Shown here one piece after another: positions 42,765 to 49,989 of a stretch of 64,000 bases of DNA. The stretch covers positions 124,001 through 188,000 of the forward strand of contig JACJYO010000010.1 of the NCBI GenBank assembly GCA_020636075.1, read 5' to 3'. A model generated the notes under the pieces. The model had not been told where the DNA came from, did not search any database, and saw nothing but the letters and a program-made list of their open reading frames with translations. This DNA is from Lewinellaceae bacterium. GTDB taxonomy: Bacteria > Bacteroidota > Bacteroidia > Chitinophagales > Saprospiraceae. The stretch's first letter is position 1, and every line of letters starts with the position of its first letter. The translations under genes were made by a program, and so were the position numbers.

Positions 42765-44105
42765 ATGAAACCGCTGAAAACATTCATCATTTATTCCAGC
42801 AAAGACAAAATCTTCCGCGCCGAACTCGAAAATCACCTGCGCCCGCTGGTGGACCTCGGCTGGCTGGAGCTGTGGAGCGACAAGGAAATTCTGCCCGGCG
42901 AACGCTGGGATGCTGCGATCAAAAAACAACTCGCCCAAACCGAACTTTTCCTGATGCTGATCAGCGTTGATTTTTACAATTCCGATTACATCCGAAGGGA
43001 GGAATTTAAAATGGCCGTTGCCCGAATGGAAAAAGGCACTGCATTATTAATTCCAATTATTGTCCGTGACTGTCACTGGGAAATTTACCCGGTCATCAAG
43101 GATTTACAAGTGTTGCCGCAAAGCGGTGTAGCTGTGACGGATTTGGATTATTGGAAAAATCATGACAAAGCATGGAATGCTGTTGTTAAAGGGTTAGGAG
43201 TGCATGTGCAAGCCTTACAAACCAAATCTATTGCAGGAAAATCAGAGAAGTCTTCGGAAAAAAAAGTTGCATCTGTTATTTCTGTTGTTACCCAGGAATC
43301 TGCCAAGGTAGCAGCACAGCCAAAATTCAAAAACGGCGATACACTACGCGATCTGCCCTTCAGCCCTGTAATGGTTTTTGTGGAAGGCGGGCCGTTTCAG
43401 ATGGGCAGTAGCGAGGAGAAATCAGAACAACCTATTCATGAGGTTACGGTGCCTTCCTTTTGGATTGGAAGGTACCCGGTTACTTCCATGGAGTATGACC
43501 GCTTTTGTGAGGATACCGGCCGCCAAAAACCAGGTGGTCGTGGGAGATACCCCGTTACTCATGTTTCCTGGGAAGATGCGCAATTTTACTGTGAATGGCT
43601 TAGTGCTAAAACCGGTAAAAACTACCGCTTGCCTTCGGAAGTCGAGTGGGAATTTGCGGCGCGGGGTGGTACGCTTTCAAAAGGGTATCAATATGCCGGT
43701 GGCAACGATTTGCTGCGGGTGGGCTGGTATCAAGGGAATTCAAATACAGGAATCCTACCGCAAATTGCGCAAATAGCCCTTGACGTAACACGGGGCTATT
43801 ATCAAGGGAATTCAAATACAGGAATCCAACAAGTCGGTATAAAAGCCCCAAACGAACTTGGAATTCACGATATGAGCGGCAATGTTTGGGAATGGTGCCA
43901 GGATCAATGGCATAATAATTACAAAGGCGCACCTGCGGATGGCAGTGCATGGGAGGATGGTGGAACGGGCGCCTTGCGCGTATACCGCGGCGGCAGCTGG
44001 CACAACGATCCGCAGGACTGCCGCGCCGCCAACCGCGACAACAACGGGCCGACGCTTCGCAGCTTCGACGTCGGCTTCCGCCTCGTCCTCCAGTCCGTTG
44101 GATAG
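42765..44105 (+). CDS. TIR domain fused to FGE/SUMF1-like C-type-lectin domain; probable DGR target protein
   Basis: 446 residues. N-terminal TIR domain (FIIYSSKDKIFRAELENHLR, LELWSDKEILPGERWD, LFLMLISVDFYNSDYIRREE; residues about 1-145), a Lys/Ser-rich linker, then a formylglycine-generating-enzyme-like domain from about residue 200 (VEGGPFQMGSSEEKSEQ, HVSWEDAQFYCEWLS, RLPSEVEWEFAARGG, MSGNVWEWCQDQW). The last 40 residues are RGGSWHNDPQDCRAANRD, then NNGPTLRSFDVGFRLVL, the hallmark of DGR variable regions. Base composition of this tail is much more GC-rich than the preceding 500 bp. Function is inference: ligand recognition by the diversified tail, signalling by TIR. No reverse transcriptase or template repeat is in the window. 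Confidence 0.85.
   Translation: MKPLKTFIIYSSKDKIFRAELENHLRPLVDLGWLELWSDKEILPGERWDAAIKKQLAQTELFLMLISVDFYNSDYIRREEFKMAVARMEKGTALLIPIIVRDCHWEIYPVIKDLQVLPQSGVAVTDLDYWKNHDKAWNAVVKGLGVHVQALQTKSIAGKSEKSSEKKVASVISVVTQESAKVAAQPKFKNGDTLRDLPFSPVMVFVEGGPFQMGSSEEKSEQPIHEVTVPSFWIGRYPVTSMEYDRFCEDTGRQKPGGRGRYPVTHVSWEDAQFYCEWLSAKTGKNYRLPSEVEWEFAARGGTLSKGYQYAGGNDLLRVGWYQGNSNTGILPQIAQIALDVTRGYYQGNSNTGIQQVGIKAPNELGIHDMSGNVWEWCQDQWHNNYKGAPADGSAWEDGGTGALRVYRGGSWHNDPQDCRAANRDNNGPTLRSFDVGFRLVLQSVG
43728..43827 (+). repeat. 28-bp direct repeat causing a 24-codon in-frame duplication
   Basis: TATCAAGGGAATTCAAATAC plus GGAATCC occurs at 43728-43755 and 43800-43827, 72 bp apart. It gives the peptide YQGNSNTGI twice. 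Related FGE domains have a single copy here, so the segment between is an extra 24 residues. Confidence 0.85.
43975..44085 (+). other. Probable DGR variable region (VR)
   Basis: The codons at the variable positions are consistent with A-to-N changes from AAC/AAT in a template: CAC, GAT, GAC, GAC, CTT, AGC, TTC, GAC, while flanking codons (GGC, CCG, TGC, CGC, GCC, GGC, TTC, CGC) are invariant-looking. Remaining AAC codons (ANR, NN) would be unmutated. The VR reaches nearly to the stop codon, as in known DGRs. Confidence 0.7.
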
Positions 44106-44158
44106 CCATCCGGCATTTCCGTGAGCAGGCGACAGGTGGCCGCCTTGTCTGCACGGGT

Positions 44159-44238
44159 GGGGCTTGCGCGCCAGCCACCCACCCGATCTAGCAAGGGGCG
44201 GTGCCAAACGGAGCAAGGGGGGATTGGCGCGCAGCCCC
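44159..44238. other. Hairpin-forming GC-rich segment downstream of the VR
   Basis: GGGGCTTGCGCGCC (44159-44172) pairs with GGCGCGCAGCCCC (44226-44238) with a one-nt bulge; the loop has a direct repeat of AGCAAGGGG. In the Bordetella phage DGR a hairpin follows the VR and aids retrohoming; here the role is inferred from position only. Confidence 0.5.
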
Positions 44239-44264
44239 AACGAAATATGGCGGACAAAGGAAAT

Positions 44265-44582
44265 TTATACCTGTTCAAAAATATCCGGCCCTCTTTTTAC
44301 ATGGATCACTGCCAAAATGAACACTTCGGTTTCACTTTGATTATAGATCAAAATGTAAGTATGCCGAAATACGGCACAGCGATAACCCTTGGCTTGTAGT
44401 TTGGTGTTTCGGCAATAGGAAAAGTGAAGGGATTTTGTGCTGAGCCCGTTGCCAAAGGCAAGCAGATCATCCACGTAATTTGAAGCAAATTCATCACCCG
44501 ATTGGCTTTCAATGAATTCGTACAGGTCGGCCAGCAAGGTTAGGGCATTTGCCGTCCAGTTTACGGCTTTTTCTGCTTCCAT
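44265..44582 (-). CDS. RelE/ParE-family toxin
   Basis: 105 residues. The N-terminal helix pair (ALTLLADLYEFIESQSGDEF) and the C-terminal beta-strand stretch (YILIYNQSETEVFILAVIHV) with RGPDIF fit the ParE/RelE fold (plasmid stabilisation family). Such toxins cleave mRNA or poison gyrase; which cannot be told. It overlaps the 3' end of the upstream antitoxin gene by 22 nt, the usual translational coupling. Confidence 0.85.
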   Translation of the reverse strand: MEAEKAVNWTANALTLLADLYEFIESQSGDEFASNYVDDLLAFGNGLSTKSLHFSYCRNTKLQAKGYRCAVFRHTYILIYNQSETEVFILAVIHVKRGPDIFEQV

Positions 44583-44818
44583 AATTTGATGAATGCAGCT
44601 ACTTCCGATGCTGGAACCAGCAATCTTTTTTCAACCTGTTTTTCGGAATCCTCAAGCAAAGTCAATAGTGTTTCCGTGTCCAGTGGGTCGCCAGGTTCCG
44701 AAAGGTTTTCAGTAGACCTCCTAAAGGAAGCAACCACCCCCAAACGCTGCAAGGATTTAAGAATATCGAGAAATGCTTCCCGATTAGATTCCGGTATTTG
44801 AATTTGGTAGGTAACCAT
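44561..44818 (-). CDS. Antitoxin partner of the RelE/ParE toxin
   Basis: 85 residues, starts MVTYQIQIPESNREAFLDIL. A beta-strand then helices (DILKSLQRLGVVASF, TLLTLLEDSEKQVEKRLLVP), acidic in the middle; a small antitoxin by position, length and overlap. No exact family recognised. A TATCTTTG promoter box lies 16 nt upstream, so the pair is transcribed from there; the antitoxin probably binds it. Confidence 0.75.
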   Translation of the reverse strand: MVTYQIQIPESNREAFLDILKSLQRLGVVASFRRSTENLSEPGDPLDTETLLTLLEDSEKQVEKRLLVPASEVAAFIKLWKQKKP

Positions 44819-44834
44819 CTAAAATTTCTTTTTA

Positions 44835-44842
44835 CAAAGATA
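44835..44842 (-). promoter_or_regulatory. Putative -7 promoter box (TATCTTTG) of the toxin-antitoxin pair
   Basis: Exact TAnnTTTG match on the minus strand, 16 nt upstream of the antitoxin ATG. Confidence 0.5.
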
Positions 44843-45077
44843 GTGGCAAATTTAGACAGTAATTCGAAGTCTTCCGGTTTTGAACTTGAATCAGAACCTG
44901 GAGGGAGACATTTTCACACGCTTTAACATTAAAGCCGGTGCCTTAATCCTGTTTTGGCACGGTTTTTTGAAAACAAAATACCATAAAGAGCTTAGCATTT
45001 GATTGGTTAATTGTTTTCATGGTTATGTTGTGCCATTCTGTCGGAAAGACGGGATGGCTTTTTTTTTACCCGCCGAA

Positions 45078-45257
45078 GCCTTGGCGAAGGCGGGTTCTGA
45101 TACAGGCGTTAAAGCCTTGGCGAAGGCGGGTTCTGATACAGGCGTTAAAGCCTTGGCGAAGGCGGGTTCTCATACAGGCGTTAAAGCCTTGGCGAAGGCG
45201 GGTTCCCATACAGGCGTTAAAGCCTTGGCGAAGGCGGGTTCTGTCACAAGCGGTAAA
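45078..45257. repeat. Minisatellite: five 36-bp tandem repeats
   Basis: Copies begin at 45078, 45114, 45150, 45186 and 45222. The unit opens GCCTTGGCGAAGGCGGGTTC, continues TGATACAGGCGTTAAA; copies 3-5 differ at two to seven bases. Each unit contains the hairpin GCCTT-GGCG-AAGGC. There are no unique spacers. It sits immediately 3' of murB; the terminal murB codons (TEASA) abut it, and flanking sequence shares the CCGAAGCCTTGG word. The 447-bp spacer 44819-45265 contains otherwise only the toxin-antitoxin promoter and AT-rich DNA without coding signs. Confidence 0.9.
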
Positions 45258-45265
45258 GCCCCCGT

Positions 45266-46312
45266 CTACGCCGAGGCTTCGGTGGGTAAAATATTCACCT
45301 CGGGCTCCAGCCGCACTCCAAACTTTTTTTCCACGGAATCGATAATGGCGAAAGCCAGGTTTTTCACCTCCTGGCCAGTGGCGCCACCATAATTGACCAA
45401 CACCAGGGCCTGTTTTTCATAGCAGCCGGTATTGCCCACGCGTTTGCCTTTCCAGCCACATTGTTGAATCAGCCAGCCAGCCGGAATTTTTACACGACCA
45501 TCTGCCAAATTGTAGTGGGGAACTTCCGGATATTCCTTTTGAATCGGCTCCAGCACTGCGCGTTCCACTTCAGGGTTTTTAAAAAAACTACCGCAATTCC
45601 CAAGTTGTGCCGGGTCGGGTAATTTGGAAGACCGGATCCGGATCACGGCAGTGCTGATGTCGGCGATAGTGGGATTATGTACTCCCATTGTTTCCAGCGT
45701 TTTAGTTATGTCGCCATAGCTGGTATTGAGGCGGTGTTGGTTTGTAGTCAGGGAAAACGTGACCGAGGTAATGCAAAACCGGCCTTTTTCGGGCCCTTTA
45801 AAAATGCTGTCGCGGTAGCCGAAGCGGCAATCGGGGCGGTTGAATCGAAAACGCTTGCCGGTAGCCAGTTCGATAGCCTCCAGTTCGACAAACACATCTT
45901 TCAACTCGACACCATACGCTCCGATATTTTGCACGGGCGCGGCGCCCACCGAGCCCGGGATCAGGCTGAGGTTTTCGATGCCACCGTAGCCCTTGCCGAC
46001 AGCCCACAGCACAAAATTGTGCCATACCACACCGCCACCAACGCGCACCCAAATGCGGTTTTTGAACTTCCGGGCTTCTGTAATGCCCTGGATGCAGTTG
46101 CGGAGGACCATGCCGGGCCAGTCGCGGGTAAACAAAATATTACTGCCGCCTCCAAGGATCAGCAAGGGTTGCGTTTGCACTTTAAGTGCGGCCCGGAGTT
46201 CGTCTGTGGAATGGATGTCAGTAAACCGGGCAGCATGGGCAGCAATGCCAAAGGTGTTATACGGCCTTAAAGGGCTGTTTTCGCGGATCAATATGGTGTG
46301 GGTATCCGGCAT
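45266..46312 (-). CDS. murB: UDP-N-acetylmuramate dehydrogenase
   Basis: 348 residues, type I MurB length. It reduces UDP-GlcNAc-enolpyruvate to UDP-MurNAc in peptidoglycan synthesis, with FAD and NADPH. Visible: N-terminal NTFGIAAHAARF, FAD motif LILGGGSNILFTRDW (about residue 52), SLIPGSVGAAPVQNIGAYGV (about 116), SYGDITKTLE region, and GSFFKNPEVE (Ser as the proton donor). Its ATG overlaps the stop codon of the upstream gene by one base (TAATG), so it is translationally coupled. Confidence 0.96.
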   Translation of the reverse strand: MPDTHTILIRENSPLRPYNTFGIAAHAARFTDIHSTDELRAALKVQTQPLLILGGGSNILFTRDWPGMVLRNCIQGITEARKFKNRIWVRVGGGVVWHNFVLWAVGKGYGGIENLSLIPGSVGAAPVQNIGAYGVELKDVFVELEAIELATGKRFRFNRPDCRFGYRDSIFKGPEKGRFCITSVTFSLTTNQHRLNTSYGDITKTLETMGVHNPTIADISTAVIRIRSSKLPDPAQLGNCGSFFKNPEVERAVLEPIQKEYPEVPHYNLADGRVKIPAGWLIQQCGWKGKRVGNTGCYEKQALVLVNYGGATGQEVKNLAFAIIDSVEKKFGVRLEPEVNILPTEASA

Positions 46313-47511
46313 TAATCTTTTTGTAAACAGTCCAGTTGGCGTTGCAGAAAATCGACGTTATACACGTCATAATCCTCGTAGCCGGTGCTCCAGGCGATGC
46401 GGATTTTATCGAGCAGTGTTTTCCGGAGTTTTTTCAGCATACCTCCTTCCACCACATACTGGCCGGAAAACGTAAACTGCTTTTTGTCTTCACTGGCCTT
46501 ACCCTCGTCGGCGCGGAGGTTGTACAGGGTGTAGGTTTCGCCATCGAACAGCCGGAGTATGGCCACGCCGTTGCGCGGGAGGTTGCCGAAAGCGCGTTGT
46601 GCGTTTGCATCGTTGATGGTAAACCGCAATTGCAGCAGGTAGGTACCGCTGTTGGAGGCCAGGGAAGCATGGCAAATGATGTGGTCGCGATCCGGAAAAT
46701 ACGTTTTGAGCGAAGGGCTGGTGAAGCGGAAAATTTCTTCCTGCCCCGTCTCGCGCCGCAACTCGCCGGAAAAAGCATCGCGGGTATCGAGCGTAAGCAC
46801 ACAAGGGCGGGGTGGGGGATTGCGCATCACATCGGTGGCAGGGTCATAGGTTTTGATCGTTGGGCGGCTGTTGCGCTGTTTTTTTTCTTTTTTTGATTTG
46901 GCTTGTTCCGGTTCTTCCGGGCTGGTCTCCTGCGATGTTGAATCCGGCATTTCCGGTGTTTCAATAACAACTACCGTCTCGGGGTCAGAAATGGCCGGAA
47001 CGCCTATGACCTCAGCAATGGGTACTTCAGCGGGTTGTTCGGGTTCAGGCAAGAGCGCGGCAAGTTTTTTATACGCCTTCGGCAAATTTTTCCGCAGATC
47101 GGCAGAGTCCAACTCCGCAGTTTCAAGCACCAATTCAACAGGTTTTGCTGCTTTTTTTTGTTGTTTCAGCGCACTTTTTTCGGCGCTTTTAGCGGCTTTC
47201 AGGGCTTTAGCGATCACCTCGCGTTCTTCTTTTGTTGCGAGCGTATCGGCTTTGGATGCAGCCATTTGATCATCGAGCACTTCGCGTTCCAGCGTGGCGC
47301 GGCTGGCTTGCCGGTCAAATACGGCCTGGATGTCGAGTGCCTGATTTGCCAGATTCCGGGCAAATGATTTTACCGTGAATTCGGGCAGGCTGTCGAGATC
47401 TTCGGGTAAGGGATCAAGGTTTGGAAATTCCGGGTTTTGCGCAACCAGACCCGATAGCCCGCCCAACGCGAGGAGGTTTAAGAGGATAAAATGGAAAAGT
47501 TTGTTCTTCAT
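46312..47511 (-). CDS. Secreted protein of unknown function, coupled to murB
   Basis: 399 residues, not recognised. Signal peptide MKNKLFHFILLNLLALGGLSGLVAQ. Residues about 30-215 are low-complexity, Ala/Glu/Lys-rich and helical (EVIAKALKAAKSAEKSALKQ, KKEKKQRN). The C-terminal 180 residues form a compact domain with TRDAFSGELRRETGQEEIFR, TYFPDRDHIICHASLASNSG and GYEDYDVYNVDFLQRQLDCL. The stop overlaps the murB start by one base (TAATG). A role in the cell envelope is inferred only from this coupling. Confidence 0.8.
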   Translation of the reverse strand: MKNKLFHFILLNLLALGGLSGLVAQNPEFPNLDPLPEDLDSLPEFTVKSFARNLANQALDIQAVFDRQASRATLEREVLDDQMAASKADTLATKEEREVIAKALKAAKSAEKSALKQQKKAAKPVELVLETAELDSADLRKNLPKAYKKLAALLPEPEQPAEVPIAEVIGVPAISDPETVVVIETPEMPDSTSQETSPEEPEQAKSKKEKKQRNSRPTIKTYDPATDVMRNPPPRPCVLTLDTRDAFSGELRRETGQEEIFRFTSPSLKTYFPDRDHIICHASLASNSGTYLLQLRFTINDANAQRAFGNLPRNGVAILRLFDGETYTLYNLRADEGKASEDKKQFTFSGQYVVEGGMLKKLRKTLLDKIRIAWSTGYEDYDVYNVDFLQRQLDCLQKD

Positions 47512-47577
47512 AGCTATGCAATAGCCGTCTGGCGATTTAAACTGAGTGTTTTACCCAGAGGCGCTAATTTGCGCCCG

Positions 47578-47585
47578 CAAAAGTA
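47578..47585 (-). promoter_or_regulatory. Putative -7 promoter box (TACTTTTG) of the unknown-murB pair
   Basis: Exact TAnnTTTG match on the minus strand, 66 nt upstream of the ATG at 47511. On the plus strand TAATTTG at 47565-47571 (one base shorter than consensus) may serve the divergent peptidase gene. Confidence 0.4.
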
Positions 47586-47606
47586 ATTTTCATAAAGTTT
47601 CTAACG

Positions 47607-49775
47607 ATGCGAACGTCTAATTTTAAAATTTGTTGGTACCTGTCGTCCTTGTTGCTGGCTGCTTCCTGCGGCCCTGCCGGCGACGCCGGCACCAAATCAC
47701 AATCCATGGACTATAAAAAAATCCCGGTTACCTACCCCGACACCCGCCAGGATGCCGCTGTTACGGATATTTATTTTGGCGACACCATCAACGACCCTTA
47801 CCGCTGGCTCGAAGACGACCAAAGCGACGAAACCAAAAGCTGGGTGCAAGCCGAAAACAAGCTGACCTTCGGCTACCTGGAGCAGATTCCCTTCCGGGAA
47901 AAAATTAAAGACCGACTGGAGGCGATCTGGGATTTTGAAAAATACGGCGCACCCTTTAAAAAAGCAGGCATTTATTATTTTTTCAAAAACAGCGGCCTGC
48001 AGAATCAAAGCGTTTTGTACCGCCAGCAAACGCTGGATGGCGACCCGGAGACGGTGCTCGATCCGAATACCTTTAGCGCCGATGGCACCACGTCTTTGCA
48101 GGAATACAGTTTTTCAAAAGACGGCCGCTACCTGGCTTATTGCATTTCTGAAGGGGGATCTGATTGGCGCACTATTTTGGTGCGCGACCTCGAAAAGGGC
48201 GAACAACTGACCGATAAGGTGCAGTGGGCCAAGTTTACCGAAATCGGGTGGGCCGGCAACGGATTTTATTACACCCGGTACCCCGAGCCCAGCGCCGGCG
48301 ATAAACTCAAAGGGGCCAATCAGGCCAGCGCCATTTATTTTCACACCCTGGGTACGGACCAGTCTGCCGACAAACTGATTTACAGCGACCGGGCACATCC
48401 GAACTATTATTTTAATGCCGCCACCACCGATGATGAGCGCTTCCTCTGCCTCTACGGCGCCGAAAGTACCAGCGGCAACATGCTGTACATCAAAGACCTG
48501 AGCAAACCCAATGCGGCATTCGTTCCAATCTATACCCAATTTGATCACGAATTTACTGTTGTGGAGAACATCGGCGACCAGTTGCTGGTGCGCACAAACC
48601 ACAATGCTCCCAACCAACAATTGATCCGTATCAGCATGGCAAAACCTGCTGCGGAACATTGGCAAACAGTCATTGCCGAGGATAAAAACGATGTGTTGGA
48701 AAGCGCCGTGGTTTGCGGCGAAAAAATTGTGTGCAGTTACTTGCACAATGCCTCCAACGCCATGCGGGTGTTCAGCCTGGAGGGTGCGCCTCTGAAAGAA
48801 ATTGTGTTGCCTGAAATCGGGACCGTATCGACTATTCGTGGGGAGAAGGGCGAACAGCAGGCTTTTTTCTCCTTCCAGTCGTATTTACGGCCTTCAACAA
48901 TTTATGCGCTCAATATGGCGTCGTTGGAATCGTCCATTTTTAAGGCGCCTAAACTGGATTTTAATTCCGATGCGTTCACGACTGAACAAGTTTGGTTTAC
49001 CAGCAAAGACGGCACAAAGGTGCCCATGTTCATTACCCGGAAAAAGAATATTGCTCTGGATGGGCAAAACGTGACGCTGTTGTACGGCTATGGCGGATTC
49101 AATATTTCCCTGACACCCGGTTTTTCCGCATCGCGGGCAGCCTTGCTTGAAAACAATGGCATTTACGCCGTGGCTAATATTCGCGGCGGCGGCGAGTTTG
49201 GAGAAAAATGGCATAAGGCCGGCACGAAATGCGAAAAGCAAAATGTGTTTGACGACTTTATTGCTGCCGCCGAATTTTTGGTTGAGAAAAAATACACCTC
49301 CCCGGCGCATTTAGCCATTGAGGGCGGCTCGAACGGTGGATTGCTGGTCGGCGCCTGTATGACCCAGCGCCCCGATCTGTTTGGGGTATGCTTTCCGCGG
49401 GTTGGCGTGCTCGATATGTTGCGGTACCACAAATTTACCATCGGCTATGCCTGGGCGATCGATTACGGTCGCAGCGATGTGGAAACGGAATATCCCTGCC
49501 TGATCAAGTATTCGCCGTTGCATAATGTGAAAAATACGGCATACCCGTCCACGATGATCACCACGGCCGATCATGACGACCGGGTGGTGCCGGCACACTC
49601 TTTTAAATATGCAGCGGCGCTTCAGGCACACCAGCAGGGCGAAAATCCGATTCTGATCCGCATTGAAACCAGTGCCGGCCACGGCGCCGGCAAACCGACC
49701 AGCAAGCTGCTCGAAGAAGCAGCCGACATGCTGGCGTTTATGTATTATCAAATGGCAACACCGGTGGTGTATTGA
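47607..49775 (+). CDS. Prolyl oligopeptidase family (S9) lipoprotein
   Basis: 722 residues. Lipobox LAASC in LSSLLLAASCGPAGD marks a lipoprotein. The N-terminal YPDTRQDAAVTDIYFGDTIN, DPYRWLEDD is the classical prolyl oligopeptidase start; a seven-bladed propeller follows. Catalytic triad: Ser in EGGSNGGLLVGA (about 573), Asp in TADHDDRVVPAHS (about 655), His in SAGHGAGKP (about 691). It cleaves proline-containing peptides, here in the periplasm. Divergent from the murB pair. Confidence 0.95.
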   Translation: MRTSNFKICWYLSSLLLAASCGPAGDAGTKSQSMDYKKIPVTYPDTRQDAAVTDIYFGDTINDPYRWLEDDQSDETKSWVQAENKLTFGYLEQIPFREKIKDRLEAIWDFEKYGAPFKKAGIYYFFKNSGLQNQSVLYRQQTLDGDPETVLDPNTFSADGTTSLQEYSFSKDGRYLAYCISEGGSDWRTILVRDLEKGEQLTDKVQWAKFTEIGWAGNGFYYTRYPEPSAGDKLKGANQASAIYFHTLGTDQSADKLIYSDRAHPNYYFNAATTDDERFLCLYGAESTSGNMLYIKDLSKPNAAFVPIYTQFDHEFTVVENIGDQLLVRTNHNAPNQQLIRISMAKPAAEHWQTVIAEDKNDVLESAVVCGEKIVCSYLHNASNAMRVFSLEGAPLKEIVLPEIGTVSTIRGEKGEQQAFFSFQSYLRPSTIYALNMASLESSIFKAPKLDFNSDAFTTEQVWFTSKDGTKVPMFITRKKNIALDGQNVTLLYGYGGFNISLTPGFSASRAALLENNGIYAVANIRGGGEFGEKWHKAGTKCEKQNVFDDFIAAAEFLVEKKYTSPAHLAIEGGSNGGLLVGACMTQRPDLFGVCFPRVGVLDMLRYHKFTIGYAWAIDYGRSDVETEYPCLIKYSPLHNVKNTAYPSTMITTADHDDRVVPAHSFKYAAALQAHQQGENPILIRIETSAGHGAGKPTSKLLEEAADMLAFMYYQMATPVVY

Positions 49776-49785
49776 CGAGTTTCAA

Positions 49786-49988
49786 GTGCGGATTGCGGAA
49801 TACGGATTGCGGAATACGGATTGCGGAATACGGATTGCGGAATACGGATTGCGAAATACGGATTATTCAACATTCCAGATTAATAAAGTTTTACATCAAT
49901 TTGTAAACATTCATAATGCCACCAATTACAGTTTAACAAAAGGTGAACAAATCCGCAATCCGCAATCCGCACTCGAAACTCCGTACTC
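49786..49988. repeat. Heptad-arm intergenic inverted repeat (GCGGAAT/ACGGATT words)
   Basis: Left arm 49786-49865: about eleven 7-bp words alternating GCGGATT, GCGGAAT and ACGGATT. Left core TTCAACATTCC, AT-rich middle, right core GGTGAAC (49942-49948), right arm 49949-49988 (AATCCGC words, then ACTCCGT). It fills the gap between the convergent S9 peptidase and corA genes. Confidence 0.85.
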
Positions 49989-49989
49989 A

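Noticed and set aside
45078..45257. CRISPR array (36-bp repeats)
   Set aside because: The repeats are directly adjacent with no unique spacers and no cas genes are present; it is a tandem minisatellite.
44106..45265. DGR reverse transcriptase or template repeat next to the variable region
   Set aside because: No ORF with a YxDD reverse transcriptase motif and no AAC-rich near-copy of the VR was found in the window.
45003..45392. Plus-strand ORF with 12-residue repeats (ALAKAGSDTGVK)
   Set aside because: It is the translation of the 36-bp minisatellite running into the antisense of murB; no start signal or domain.
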